Shown here: positions 19,386-27,387 of the stretch, piece by piece | Layout of the letters: every line of letters begins with the position of its first letter | Position numbering within the stretch: the first letter of the stretch is position 1 | Source of the DNA: Herbaspirillum sp. ASV7 | GTDB taxonomy: Bacteria; Pseudomonadota; Gammaproteobacteria; Burkholderiales; Burkholderiaceae_D | DNA: 40,030 bases | Direction: 5' to 3' | Assembly (NCBI RefSeq): GCF_016429215.1 | Contig: NZ_JAELUH010000048.1 | Span: forward strand, 1-40,030 | Program-made: the position numbers and the translations under genes | Notes under the pieces: generated by a model | Seen by the model: only the letters and a program-made list of their open reading frames with translations | The model's database searches: none | Told to the model about the DNA's origin: nothing

Positions 19386-19949
19386 TCACAGGGAAGCCGC
19401 AGCACGCGCGGCAGTGTCATATAGCCCGGAAGCATTGCGCAGCAACTGCGCTGCCTCCCCGATGGCGTGGTTGGGGATGCCGCTCTCGACCTGCACCTCG
19501 ATGAGGCAGCGTTCGCGCACTTCGCGGTACTTCATGCACAGGTCCTGGCCGGCCTGGGTGGTCGAGAACAGCAATTCCTTGCCGGCCTTTTCGCTCTTGA
19601 CGTAGCCGGCCTTCACCAGCTTCTTGAGGGCATAGGTGACCACGTGGGTGTCCTCGACATTGAGCACGAAGCAGATATCGGCCAGCTTCTTCTTGCGCTC
19701 GCGATGATTGACGTGATGCAGCAAGGAAACCTCGATGGCGGTCATATCCTTGGCGCCGGCGGCAGCCATGCAGCGCACCATCCAGCGGTTGAAGGCGTGA
19801 CTGGCCATGATCAGCGCGTATTCCAGCTCGGACAGCTCGGCGCTGCGCTCGGAGACCAGGTGCTGAGAGGAAACGATCTTGGTGGGCTTGACGGCCCCGG
19901 TAGCCGCAGCTTGCTGCGGCTGGACGGATTCTGGCGTCTCGTTGTTCAT
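19386..19949 (-). CDS. MarR-like winged-helix transcription regulator
   Basis: 187 residues from ATG 19949; an earlier in-frame ATG (20000) exists, but family-like sequence begins with MNNETPESV. The first 30 residues are low complexity. A winged-helix domain follows: MTAIEVSLLHHVNHRERKKKLADICFVLNVEDTHVVTYALKKLVKAGYVKSEKAGKELLFSTT (about residues 68-130) contains the recognition helix and a wing. It resembles the group annotated as predicted MarR-type regulators with a C-terminal helical domain. It is divergent from pxpBCA with 200 bp between the starts, so it may control that operon, itself and the quinone reductase. Confidence 0.82.
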   Translation of the reverse strand: MNNETPESVQPQQAAATGAVKPTKIVSSQHLVSERSAELSELEYALIMASHAFNRWMVRCMAAAGAKDMTAIEVSLLHHVNHRERKKKLADICFVLNVEDTHVVTYALKKLVKAGYVKSEKAGKELLFSTTQAGQDLCMKYREVRERCLIEVQVESGIPNHAIGEAAQLLRNASGLYDTAARAAASL

Positions 19950-20000
19950 GGGTGATCGGACGAAGGGCGACGAAATGGCAACACTATATCCCAAAGACAA

Positions 20001-20013
20001 ATAAATAATTTAT
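20001..20013. promoter_or_regulatory. AT-rich palindrome, candidate operator for the MarR-like regulator
   Basis: ATAAATAATTTAT is a perfect 6-1-6 inverted repeat. It lies 7 bp upstream of the candidate -35 element of pxpB, between the two divergent genes. MarR-family proteins often bind short palindromes of this kind. Binding is inferred. Confidence 0.4.
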
Positions 20014-20020
20014 CGACATA

Positions 20021-20049
20021 TTGTTTATATTTTCACTGGAATGTAATAT
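20021..20049 (+). promoter_or_regulatory. Sigma70-type promoter of pxpBCA
   Basis: TTGTTT (20021-20026) and TAATAT (20044-20049) are exactly 17 bp apart, in an AT-rich stretch that stands out from the GC-rich surroundings. The pxpB ATG is at 20150, which leaves a leader of about 95 nt. Confidence 0.6.
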
Positions 20050-20086
20050 CGCCAAAAAAGCAGGGCATCACACGGACGCACCTTGA

Positions 20087-20114
20087 ACCCCCTTTCAGTG
20101 GCATCGAAGGGGGT
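20087..20114 (+). other. Stem-loop in the pxpB leader
   Basis: ACCCCCTT (20087-20094) pairs perfectly with AAGGGGGT (20107-20114) around a 12-nt loop, inside the untranslated leader of pxpB. There is no T run after it, so it is not a simple terminator. It could shape translation or mRNA stability. Confidence 0.45.
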
Positions 20115-20149
20115 CTTAAAAACAAATCACAGGCGAGGCAAGAGACACC

Positions 20150-20803
20150 ATGCAGCCACCTCAGATCCACCCGCTGGGCGACAGCGCGCTGCTTTGCAGC
20201 CTGCCCGCCCCGGCGACCCTGGCCCAGCAGCAACGCATCTGGGCCCTGGCCGAACTGGCCGACAGTTGGGACGAAGTCAGCGAAGTCGTACCCGGCATGA
20301 ACAACCTGACCCTCATCACCCGTCGCCCGGTCAGCGACCTGGCCGCATTGGCGCAACGCATCACCCAGCACTGGCCCAAGCTGGACTTGCAGCAGCATGC
20401 TGGTCGCACCGTCGAGATCCCCGTGGTCTATGGCGGCAGCGGCGGCCCCGACCTGGAGAACGTGGCGCGCCATACCGGCCTGTCCGTCGATGAGGTCATC
20501 GCCCGTCATAGTGGCGGCGACTATGTGGTCTATTTCATCGGTTTCATGCCCGGTTTCGCCTATATGGGTGGCCTGGCGCCGGAGCTGGCCACACCGCGCC
20601 ATACCACACCACGCGTGACCATCCCGGCCGGTTCGGTGGGCATAGGCGGGGAGCAGACCGGGATCTATCCCATGGCCTCTCCCGGCGGCTGGCAATTGCT
20701 GGGCCGTACCTCCCTGAACCTGTTCGACCCCAGCCAGGAAGCACCGACGCTGCTGCGTCCGGGCGACCGTGTACGCTTTACCGTGGAGCGCGTGCAATCA
20801 TGA
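20150..20803 (+). CDS. pxpB: 5-oxoprolinase subunit PxpB (KipI family)
   Basis: 217 residues; one of three proteins of the ATP-dependent prokaryotic 5-oxoprolinase, which opens 5-oxoproline to glutamate. The family is also known as KipI or allophanate hydrolase subunit 1. The signature YVVYFIGFMPGFAYMGGLAPELATPRHTTPR and the cyclophilin-like end GGWQLLGRTSLNLFDP are clear. The stop overlaps the pxpC start by 4 bp (ATGA), so the two are translationally coupled. It is preceded by a promoter, a palindrome and a leader stem-loop. Confidence 0.93.
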   Translation: MQPPQIHPLGDSALLCSLPAPATLAQQQRIWALAELADSWDEVSEVVPGMNNLTLITRRPVSDLAALAQRITQHWPKLDLQQHAGRTVEIPVVYGGSGGPDLENVARHTGLSVDEVIARHSGGDYVVYFIGFMPGFAYMGGLAPELATPRHTTPRVTIPAGSVGIGGEQTGIYPMASPGGWQLLGRTSLNLFDPSQEAPTLLRPGDRVRFTVERVQS

Positions 20804-21834
20804 TGGACATCCTTCAACCCGGCATGCTGGCCTCGGTGCAAGACCTGGGCCGTCATGGTCATCGCAGTCTGGGCATCCATCCTGGCGGCGCCCTCAATAC
20901 CCTGGCACTGGCCAGTGCCAACCTCCTGGTGGGCAATCCGGTCGATGCGGCCGGCCTGGAAATCACCATGGGCCTGTGCGAGATCCGTTTCACCGCCGAC
21001 ACCCGCATCGCCCTCGGTGGCGACGACATCGGCGCCACCCTCGATGGCCGTCCCATCGCTGCCTGCTGGAGCATCCCGGTGCGCGCCGGCAGCGTCCTCA
21101 AGCTCAGCCTGGCTGCCGCCGACAACCCTGAGCACGCCCCGCGCCACAGCATGCGCACCTACCTTGCCGTAGCCGGCGGCATCGATGTGCCAGTGATCCT
21201 GGGTTCGCGCAGCACCGACCTGAAGGCCGGCTTCGGTGGCCACCAGGGACGTGCCTTGAAGCGCGGCGACCAACTCCCCATCGGCGACGCCCGGGCCGCG
21301 TCCGCCGCCGTATACGGCCCCGCCTTCGGCGTGCGTTCTCCGCGCTGGAGCGGCCTGGGTCTGCGTGAAGACGAACACAGCCAGCACGTCACCCTGCGCG
21401 TATTGCCCGGCCCGGAATTCGAACAATTCACCAAGAGCTCGCGCGAAGCACTCTGGAGCGCCACCTGGCGGGTGACGCCCAACAGCAACCGCATGGGGTA
21501 TCGTCTGGAAGGCGAGGAACTCAAGCGCAAGCAAGGTCGCGACATGCTCTCCCACGGTGTGGTACCGGGTGTGATCCAGGTACCACCTTCGGGCCAGCCC
21601 ATCATCCTCATGGGCGACGCCCAGACCACCGGCGGCTATCCCAAGATCGGCGTGGTGATCGGCGCGGACCTGTGTAAGCTGGCACAAGCGCCGCTGAACG
21701 CCACGCTCAGACTGGAGCCCTGCGAACTGACCGATGCACTGGCCGCCGCAGAAGAGCAACAGAACTATCTGGATTCCATCCGCGACACGGTTGCCGCACT
21801 GGACTGGTCGCGTGCCACGCTTTACCGAAAATAA
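20800..21834 (+). CDS. pxpC: 5-oxoprolinase subunit PxpC (KipA family)
   Basis: 344 residues; the biotin-dependent carboxyltransferase-like or KipA family (allophanate hydrolase subunit 2), with no biotin site. Typical stretches: [25 protein letters not shown] at the N-terminus, [34 protein letters not shown] in the middle and [18 protein letters not shown] near the end. It acts with PxpB and PxpA on 5-oxoproline. ATG 20800 overlaps pxpB; a second ATG follows at 20803. The pxpA start is 10 bp after the stop. Confidence 0.93.
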   Translation: MMDILQPGMLASVQDLGRHGHRSLGIHPGGALNTLALASANLLVGNPVDAAGLEITMGLCEIRFTADTRIALGGDDIGATLDGRPIAACWSIPVRAGSVLKLSLAAADNPEHAPRHSMRTYLAVAGGIDVPVILGSRSTDLKAGFGGHQGRALKRGDQLPIGDARAASAAVYGPAFGVRSPRWSGLGLREDEHSQHVTLRVLPGPEFEQFTKSSREALWSATWRVTPNSNRMGYRLEGEELKRKQGRDMLSHGVVPGVIQVPPSGQPIILMGDAQTTGGYPKIGVVIGADLCKLAQAPLNATLRLEPCELTDALAAAEEQQNYLDSIRDTVAALDWSRATLYRK

Positions 21835-21844
21835 GGGACACGCC

Positions 21845-22585
21845 ATGCACATCGATCTCAATGCCGACCTCGGCGAAGGCTGCGACACCGACGAACAATT
21901 GCTGACCCTGGTCAGCTCCGCCAACATCGCCTGCGGCTGGCATGCAGGCGACGCCGCCACCATGCGCCGCTGCGTACGCTGGGCGATCCAGAACCACGTG
22001 GCCATCGGCGCGCATCCCAGCTTCCTCGACCGCGAGAACTTCGGTCGCAGCGCCATGCAGGTATCACCCGAGGAAATCTTCAGCGGCATGTTGTACCAGC
22101 TGGGCGCACTGGATGCCATCGTGCGCGCCGAAGGCGGCCGCATGAGCCACGTCAAGCCGCACGGCGCGCTCTACAACCAGGCCGCCAAGGATGCAGTGCT
22201 GGCCAACGCCATCTGCGCCGCCATCCGCACCTTCAATCCCGAACTGAGCCTGTATGGCCTGGCCGGCAGCGAACTGATCGCCGCTGCCCGCCATGCCGAC
22301 CTCAACGCCGTCGAGGAAGTCTTCGCCGACCGTGCCTATGAAGCCGACGGCAGCCTGGTCGCGCGCAGCAAGCCCGGCGCCATGATCACCAATGACGAGG
22401 ACGCCATCGCACAGACCCTGTCGCTGGTGAAGCAGAAGCAGGTCAAGGCCATCGACGGCAGCATCGTCCAGGTCAATGCACAGACCGTCTGCCTGCACGG
22501 AGATGGACCGCATGCGCTGGATTTCGCGCGCCAGATTCGTGCACGCCTGCACGAAGAGCGCATCGCGGTGCGCGCAACGGCATGA
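21845..22585 (+). CDS. pxpA: 5-oxoprolinase subunit PxpA (LamB/YcsF family)
   Basis: 246 residues from ATG 21845; the frame is open further upstream within pxpC but is not family-like there. The N-terminus [20 protein letters not shown] and the motif [17 protein letters not shown] with the metal-site residues are characteristic of LamB/YcsF, as are [16 protein letters not shown] and [15 protein letters not shown]. With PxpB and PxpC it forms the ATP-dependent 5-oxoprolinase. AAGGG precedes the start. Confidence 0.94.
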   Translation: MHIDLNADLGEGCDTDEQLLTLVSSANIACGWHAGDAATMRRCVRWAIQNHVAIGAHPSFLDRENFGRSAMQVSPEEIFSGMLYQLGALDAIVRAEGGRMSHVKPHGALYNQAAKDAVLANAICAAIRTFNPELSLYGLAGSELIAAARHADLNAVEEVFADRAYEADGSLVARSKPGAMITNDEDAIAQTLSLVKQKQVKAIDGSIVQVNAQTVCLHGDGPHALDFARQIRARLHEERIAVRATA

Positions 22586-22844
22586 AGCCGTTTTCTCGTC
22601 ATGGCAGTCGATCGCAGGGCGCGGGAATGGCGGCAGCACGATTTGATTCAAGGTAGTCGCAAGCGGTAGTTCAGTTCCAAAAACAATAAGAAAAGTCGCC
22701 ACGATGAGGCCCGTGAGGTCGCAGGAAAAAACACGCCCCTATGTCCCGCAAAGGCAGACTGGGCGTGGCTTCCAGCGATGCGTCTGGCACGGACCTTGCA
22801 ATCCGGCGATAGGATTTTTTCCAAATTCACAAAGGGAGTTTTTC
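22586..22844. other. pxpA to DUF969 intergenic region (259 bp)
   Basis: No gene is supported here. A 7-bp inverted repeat (CACGCCC / GGGCGTG, about 22732-22768) could form a long-loop hairpin. I see no T-run terminator, so the membrane pair may be transcribed from the pxp promoter or from a weak promoter here. AAAGGGAG just before 22845 is the ribosome site of the next gene. Confidence 0.5.
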
Positions 22845-23573
22845 ATGGAGAGTACGACACTGCTGCCACTGATCGGGATTCCGATCGTCGTGGCCGGATT
22901 TGCATTGCGTTTCAACCCGCTGCTGGTGGTCACCGTCGCCGGTCTCACCACCGGCCTGTCGGTGGGGATGGATTTGGGCATGCTACTGGAAACCTTCGGC
23001 GAGAAGTTCGTCAACAGCCGTTCGCTGGCGACCTTCCTGCTGATCCTGCCCATCATCGGCCTGCTCGAACACTACGGCTTGAAGGAACGCGCACAGGCCT
23101 GGATCTCCAGCATCGCCAGCGCCACCTCGGCACGCATCCTGATGCTCTACTTCATCCTGCGTGAAGGTACCGCCGCGCTGGGCCTGATCTACCTCGGCGG
23201 CCAGGCACAGACCGTGCGCCCGCTGCTGGCCCCGATGGCCGAAGGTGCGGCCGTGAACACCTACGGCGAAGACCTGCCGCAACACATCCGCGACAAGATC
23301 AAGGCCCATGCCGCCGCCTGCGACAACGTCGCCGTGTTCTTCGGCGAGGACATCTTCATCGCCTTCGGCGCCGTGCTGCTGATGGATGCCTTCCTCAAGG
23401 AAAACGGCATCACCAATATCGAGCCGCTGCACATCGGCCTGTGGGCCATCCCCACCGCCCTCTCGGCGCTGGTGATCCACATGTTCCGCCTGACCCGCCT
23501 CGACGCCTCCATCGCCCGCGATGTCCAGGCGTGGAAAGCCACCCAACCCAACGCTTCCAAGGTGCCCGCATGA
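22845..23573 (+). CDS. DUF969 family membrane protein, half of a putative transporter
   Basis: 242 residues from ATG 22845 with a good AAAGGGAG ribosome site; upstream in-frame ATGs lack one. About five to six membrane helices, e.g. LLPLIGIPIVVAGFALRF, LATFLLILPIIGLLEHYGL and the stretch following LREGTAALGLIYLGGQAQTVRPLLAPMAEGAA, a DUF969 hallmark. It overlaps the next gene, DUF979, by 4 bp (ATGA), so the two are almost surely one complex. The pair recurs beside 5-oxoprolinase and pyroglutamyl peptidase genes as I remember it, so 5-oxoproline uptake is a reasonable guess, not a proven role. Confidence 0.87.
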   Translation: MESTTLLPLIGIPIVVAGFALRFNPLLVVTVAGLTTGLSVGMDLGMLLETFGEKFVNSRSLATFLLILPIIGLLEHYGLKERAQAWISSIASATSARILMLYFILREGTAALGLIYLGGQAQTVRPLLAPMAEGAAVNTYGEDLPQHIRDKIKAHAAACDNVAVFFGEDIFIAFGAVLLMDAFLKENGITNIEPLHIGLWAIPTALSALVIHMFRLTRLDASIARDVQAWKATQPNASKVPA

Positions 23574-24556
23574 GCACGCTCATTTCCATCAACCGCATCT
23601 ACTACCTCATCGGCGTCATCGTCATGATGCTGGTGGCCATGACCCTGCGCGACAAGGGCAACCCCAAGCGCCTGACCACGGCCCTGTTCTGGTTCCTGTT
23701 CGGTGCCGTGTTCCTGTTCGGCGACCTGCTGGTGGACCATCTCGGCAAGTCCATGGCCTATCGCGTCATCGGTGCGACTGTCGTGATCATCTCGCTGATC
23801 GCCGGCACCGGCATGCTCTCCATGGGCAGCTACGCCACCTCGACCCACGATGAACGCGTGGCCTCCTCCAAGCGACTGGGCAACTGGCTGTTCTTCCCGG
23901 CGGTGCTGATCCCGGTGATCACGGTAGCCTGTACCGTCCTGCTCAAGGGCGTGTCCATCGGCGGCGTGATGCTGCTGGACCAGAAGCAGCTGACGCTGGC
24001 GGCCCTGTGCGTGGCCTGCCTGTGCGCACTGATCGCCGGTTGCGTGCTCACCCGTGGCACGCCGCTGCAGGCGGTGCGCCAGTCGCGTCGTCTGGTGGAT
24101 TCGATCGGCTGGGCGGCGATCCTGCCGCTGATGCTGGCCATGCTCGGCGGCGTGTTCGTCGCCGCCAAGACCGGTACCTCGGTGCAGCAGGTGGTGAGCC
24201 TGTTCGTCAATCCCGACAATCGTTTCCTGGTGGTGGTGATCTACTGCGTGGGCATGGCGCTGTTCACCATGATCATGGGCAATGCCTTTGCCGCCTTCCC
24301 GGTGATGAGTGCCGGCATCGCCCTGCCCTTCCTGATCCTGGGCCATCACGCCGATCCGGCACCGCTGGTGGCCATCGGCATGTATTCCGGCTACTGCGGT
24401 ACGCTGATGACGCCCATGGCCGCGAACTACAACATCGTGCCGGCCGCACTGCTGGAACTGAAGAACAAGTATCAGGTCATCAAGGTGCAGCTGCCCACGG
24501 CGCTGACACTGCTGACCGTGAACGTGTTCCTGATGTACTTCCTGGCTTTCCGCTGA
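23570..24556 (+). CDS. DUF979 family membrane protein, partner of DUF969
   Basis: 328 residues from ATG 23570, overlapping the DUF969 stop by 4 bp. About nine to ten membrane helices. Recognisable parts: RIYYLIGVIVMMLVAMTLRDKGNPKRLTTALFW, a central SRRLVDSIGWAAILPLMLAMLGGVF and the loop YCVGMALFTMIMGNAFAAFPVMSAGIALPF, which looks like a transporter re-entrant element with conserved small residues. No soluble domain or binding cassette is present, so it would be a secondary transporter, if a transporter at all. The substrate is inferred only from the pxp neighbours. Confidence 0.87.
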   Translation: MSTLISINRIYYLIGVIVMMLVAMTLRDKGNPKRLTTALFWFLFGAVFLFGDLLVDHLGKSMAYRVIGATVVIISLIAGTGMLSMGSYATSTHDERVASSKRLGNWLFFPAVLIPVITVACTVLLKGVSIGGVMLLDQKQLTLAALCVACLCALIAGCVLTRGTPLQAVRQSRRLVDSIGWAAILPLMLAMLGGVFVAAKTGTSVQQVVSLFVNPDNRFLVVVIYCVGMALFTMIMGNAFAAFPVMSAGIALPFLILGHHADPAPLVAIGMYSGYCGTLMTPMAANYNIVPAALLELKNKYQVIKVQLPTALTLLTVNVFLMYFLAFR

Positions 24557-24575
24557 TCGTATCGGCAAGCCTGGC

Positions 24576-24603
24576 GTGGCCGTCATCCAGCGAGGGCGGC
24601 CAC
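24576..24603 (+). other. Hairpin between DUF979 and DUF2891 genes
   Basis: GTGGCCG (24576-24582) pairs with CGGCCAC (24597-24603) around a 14-nt loop in the 86-bp spacer. There is no T run, so it is more likely an mRNA processing or stability element than a terminator. Confidence 0.35.
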
Positions 24604-24642
24604 TTCGTATCATCCCTGCCTCATGAAGTCCAAGGAGTCCCC

Positions 24643-25649
24643 CATGCAACTTACCCCCCCAACGGGCAGAAGACTTTGCCCGCATGCCGCTGGCCTACCT
24701 GCGCCAGGAATATCCCAACCATGTCATGCACCTGCTCAACGACGAGGGCGACGTGCTCTCGCCACGCGCGATGCATCCGGTGTTCTATGGCTGCTATGAC
24801 TGGCATTCCGCCGTGCATGGCTACTGGCTGCTGCTGCGCTGCCTGCACCTGTACCCGTCCCTGCCCGTGGCCGATGAGGTCACCGCGCTCTTCGACGAGC
24901 ATTTCACGCCTGAACTGATGGAGCGTGAAACGGCATACTTCCGCGCCCCCAATCGCGCGCCCTTCGAACGCCCCTATGGCTTTGGCTGGCTGCTGGCACT
25001 GGACCAGGAATTGCTGATGTCCAAACATCCCCGTGCTGCGGCATGGCATGCCGCGATGCGTCCCCTGACGGCCGAGATCCGCCGTCGCCTGCTGGATTAC
25101 CTCTCCAAGCTGAGCTATCCGATCCGCGTCGGTGCGCACTTCAATACCGCCTTTGCGCTGGCGCAGTCGCTGGACTACGCACGCTACGTCAAGGATACCG
25201 AGCTCGAAGGCGTGATCGTCGCCAGCTCGCTGCGTTTCTATGGCAAGGACACCGACTACCCCGCGCACTACGAGCCGGGCGGTGACGAATTCATTTCCGG
25301 CGCTTTGACCGAAGCGCTGCTGATGACCAAGGTACTGTCCGACGACGCCTTCCCGGCATGGTTCGACGCCTACCTGCCGCGCGTGGCAGAGGTATCGCAG
25401 ATCATGCAACCGGCCCATGTCTCGGATCCGACCGACCAGAAGATTTCCCACCTCGACGGCCTGAATCTCTCACGCGCCTGGTGCATGAAGCATGTGCTGC
25501 GCCATCTGCCACAGACCCATCCGGCACGCGCAGCCCTGACCGATTCGATCCAGCGCCACATCGCTGCCTCGATCGACCAGGTCGTGGGCAGCCACTACAG
25601 CGGCGGCCACTGGCTGGCAAGCTTCGCGCTGCTGGCGCTGGAGAACTGA
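24643..25649 (+). pseudogene. DUF2891 family protein, start codon separated from the body by a one-base shift in a C7 run
   Basis: The long frame 24684-25649 (321 residues, MPLAYLRQEYPNH...) matches the DUF2891 family, a mostly helical protein of unknown function with regularly spaced Trp, His and Tyr (DWHSAVHGYWLLLR, RVGAHFNTAFAL, YPAHYEPGGDEFISGAL, SHYSGGHWLASFALLALE). The natural start is earlier: ATG 24643, preceded by CAAGGAG, would give MQLTPQRAEDFARMPLAYL if the run at 24654-24660 had six C instead of seven. As written, the seventh C puts this ATG out of frame. It may be an assembly error, a true mutation or a slippage site; the ATG at 24684 could still give a protein 13 residues shorter. 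It is last in the pxp-DUF969-DUF979 direction and probably belongs to that operon. Confidence 0.8.
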
Positions 25650-25680
25650 GGAAGCAGCAATCCCTCACGCTGAAGCAGGA

Positions 25681-25713
25681 AGGCCCTCGCATCCATCAAG
25701 GATGCGAGGGCCT
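25681..25713. terminator. Strong hairpin between DUF2891 gene and ndh
   Basis: A perfect 14-bp stem (25681-25694 with 25700-25713, AGGCCCTCGCATCC) around the 5-nt loop ATCAA. It lies between two convergent genes. Neither side has a clean T run, so it is either a T-poor bidirectional terminator or an mRNA 3' end protector. Confidence 0.7.
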
Positions 25714-25740
25714 CCTGCCATGGCGGCGTACTCAAGCGCG

Positions 25741-27033
25741 CTACTGCGCAGCTTCCTTGCCGACCTGCTGCCCATCCTCGGACATGGTGGCCGAGATCAC
25801 ACGGGCACTGCGCTTGAAGGTGAAATAGGCCCATGCCCAGTCCACCATCACCATCATGCGGTTGCGGAAGCCGATCAGGAAGTACACGTGCACGAACAGC
25901 CAGAACAGCCACGCCGGATAGCCCGAGAACTTGAGCTTGCCGACCATGGCGATGGCGGCCTTGCGGCCGATGGTGGCCAGCGAACCATAGTCCTGGTAGA
26001 CGAAGGACTCCGGCGCGCGGCCGGCGATGCGGTGCTTGATATTGCGCGCGGCTACCCGCCCCATCTGCTTGGCCGCCGGTGACACGCCCGGCACCGGCTT
26101 GCCGTCGGAGAGCGCCGCCGCCAGATCACCGATGACATAGATATCGTCATGCCCGGCGATGTTGAGCTCGGCCGACACCGGCACGCGCCCCGCGCGATCG
26201 AGCTCCACACCCAGCTTCTTGCCCAGCGGCGAGGCCGCCACGCCGGCCGACCAGATCACGGTGCGGGTGGCCAGGGTCTGCTCGCCGTCGAAGTTGGCAT
26301 AGCGCACGCAGGTCTGGTCGATATGCACCACGCGGCTGCCGGTGCGCACATCCACCCCCAGCTTCTGCAACTGCTCGCGCGCTTTCTCCGACAGGTCGGG
26401 CGGATAGGCGCCGAGGATGCGATCCGAACCTTCGATCAGGACCACCCGCGCCGAATGCGGATCGATATTGCGGAATTCGCCGGACAGGGTATGGCGGGCG
26501 ATCTCCACCAGCGTACCGGCCATTTCCACGCCGGTGGCGCCGCCACCGATGACGGTGAAGGTCAGCCATTCCTGGCGGCGACGGGCATCGGTTTCGCGCT
26601 CGGCGCGCTCGAAAGCCATCAGGATGCGCTTGCGGATCTCGAAGGCATCTTCCAGCGTCTTCAGCCCGGGCGCCAGCGCGCTCCATTCATCGCGGCCGAA
26701 ATAGCTGTGGGTGGAGCCAGCGGCCACGATCAGGTGGTCATAGGCGACGGTACTGCCGTCTTCCAGCGTGATGTTCTTGGCGGCGGGGTCGATGTCGGTC
26801 ACGGCCGCCATCAGCGTGGTGAGGTTGCGCTGCTGCGCCAGGATGGCGCGGATGGGTGCACTGATGGCAGGCGCCGACAGGCCCGCCGTGGCCACCTGGT
26901 AGAGCAGCGGCTGGAACAGGTGATGGTTGCTGCGATCGATCATGGTAATGCGCACGTCGGCGCCGGCATTGGCCAATTCACGCGCAGCGGCCAGGCCGCC
27001 GAAACCACAACCGATGATGACTACATGGGGCAT
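25741..27033 (-). CDS. ndh: Type II NADH dehydrogenase (NDH-2), NAD(P)/FAD-dependent oxidoreductase
   Basis: 430 residues; a non-pumping NADH:quinone oxidoreductase on the inner face of the membrane. FAD site VVIIGCGFGGLAAARELA at residues 4-21, a second GxGxxG site FTVIGGGATGVEMAGTLVE around 160-178 for NADH, and the FAD-contact motif DDIYVIGDLAAALS near residue 300. The quinone-site region PGVSPAAKQMGR is present. The C-terminal stretch YPAWLFWLFVHVYFLIGFRNR and the following amphipathic part anchor it. The start ATG 27033 has the strong ribosome site GAAAGGAAGG. An FNR-type box lies upstream. It gives the cell an alternative to complex I found in the same window. Confidence 0.94.
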   Translation of the reverse strand: MPHVVIIGCGFGGLAAARELANAGADVRITMIDRSNHHLFQPLLYQVATAGLSAPAISAPIRAILAQQRNLTTLMAAVTDIDPAAKNITLEDGSTVAYDHLIVAAGSTHSYFGRDEWSALAPGLKTLEDAFEIRKRILMAFERAERETDARRRQEWLTFTVIGGGATGVEMAGTLVEIARHTLSGEFRNIDPHSARVVLIEGSDRILGAYPPDLSEKAREQLQKLGVDVRTGSRVVHIDQTCVRYANFDGEQTLATRTVIWSAGVAASPLGKKLGVELDRAGRVPVSAELNIAGHDDIYVIGDLAAALSDGKPVPGVSPAAKQMGRVAARNIKHRIAGRAPESFVYQDYGSLATIGRKAAIAMVGKLKFSGYPAWLFWLFVHVYFLIGFRNRMMVMVDWAWAYFTFKRSARVISATMSEDGQQVGKEAAQ

Positions 27034-27189
27034 AGCCTTCCTTTCAAAAGTAAATAGTTTTTATGCCCGTGCCGGCCGCCGCGCTTGATGCGCGCGCACA
27101 GGCTGCACGGTGCTGTCCCCTACTCTCTATTCGGATGAGCCTGCATCGCAGGGCCGCGCTTCCCCTCAAGACCGCGGCACCGGGGAAAA

Positions 27190-27203
27190 TTGATCTCCCT
27201 CAA
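27190..27203. promoter_or_regulatory. Candidate FNR/Anr box upstream of ndh
   Basis: TTGATCTCCCTCAA matches the FNR palindrome TTGAT-N4-ATCAA at 9 of 10 fixed positions. Its centre is about 163 bp upstream of the ndh start codon. It is the only gene start it can serve, because pnp ends on the other side. FNR control of ndh is known from E. coli; here it is inferred. Confidence 0.55.
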
Positions 27204-27303
27204 TGCAGACGGACAGAATCTCATACTTTTGGTTCGAAGGCACTTGGTCAGATTGTCCCCTCCCCCTTATGTTCATGAGCGCAGGGACGGGGACGCCATA
27301 AAG

Positions 27304-27337
27304 AAAAATCCCCCGGACCTTGCGGCACGGAGGATTT
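27304..27337 (-). terminator. Intrinsic terminator of pnp
   Basis: On the minus strand AAATCCTCCG (27328-27337) pairs with CGGGGGATTT (27306-27315), ten pairs including one G-T, around a 12-nt loop, followed by T residues (27304-27308). It lies about 50 bp after the pnp stop. Confidence 0.8.
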
Positions 27338-27387
27338 CTCTTTGATGGCGAAGATCCGGCACCTACTACCTGCCGGAGCTCAGCGGC

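Larger units (their letters stand above)
27034..27387. other. Region upstream of ndh and downstream of pnp (354 bp)
   Basis: No gene is supported here. It contains the ndh leader, an FNR-type site (27190-27203) and the pnp terminator (27303-27337). The small open frames on the plus strand have no ribosome sites and no family-like sequence. Confidence 0.6.

Noticed and set aside
20665..22155. A 496-residue minus-strand open frame across pxpC
   Set aside because: Antisense to the well-supported pxpB, pxpC and pxpA genes, and no motif is recognised.
27050..27060. GTAAATAGTTT before ndh, also found (reversed) before gntP at 32457-32467, as a shared operator
   Set aside because: Short AT-rich word, opposite orientation relative to the two genes and no palindrome; likely chance.
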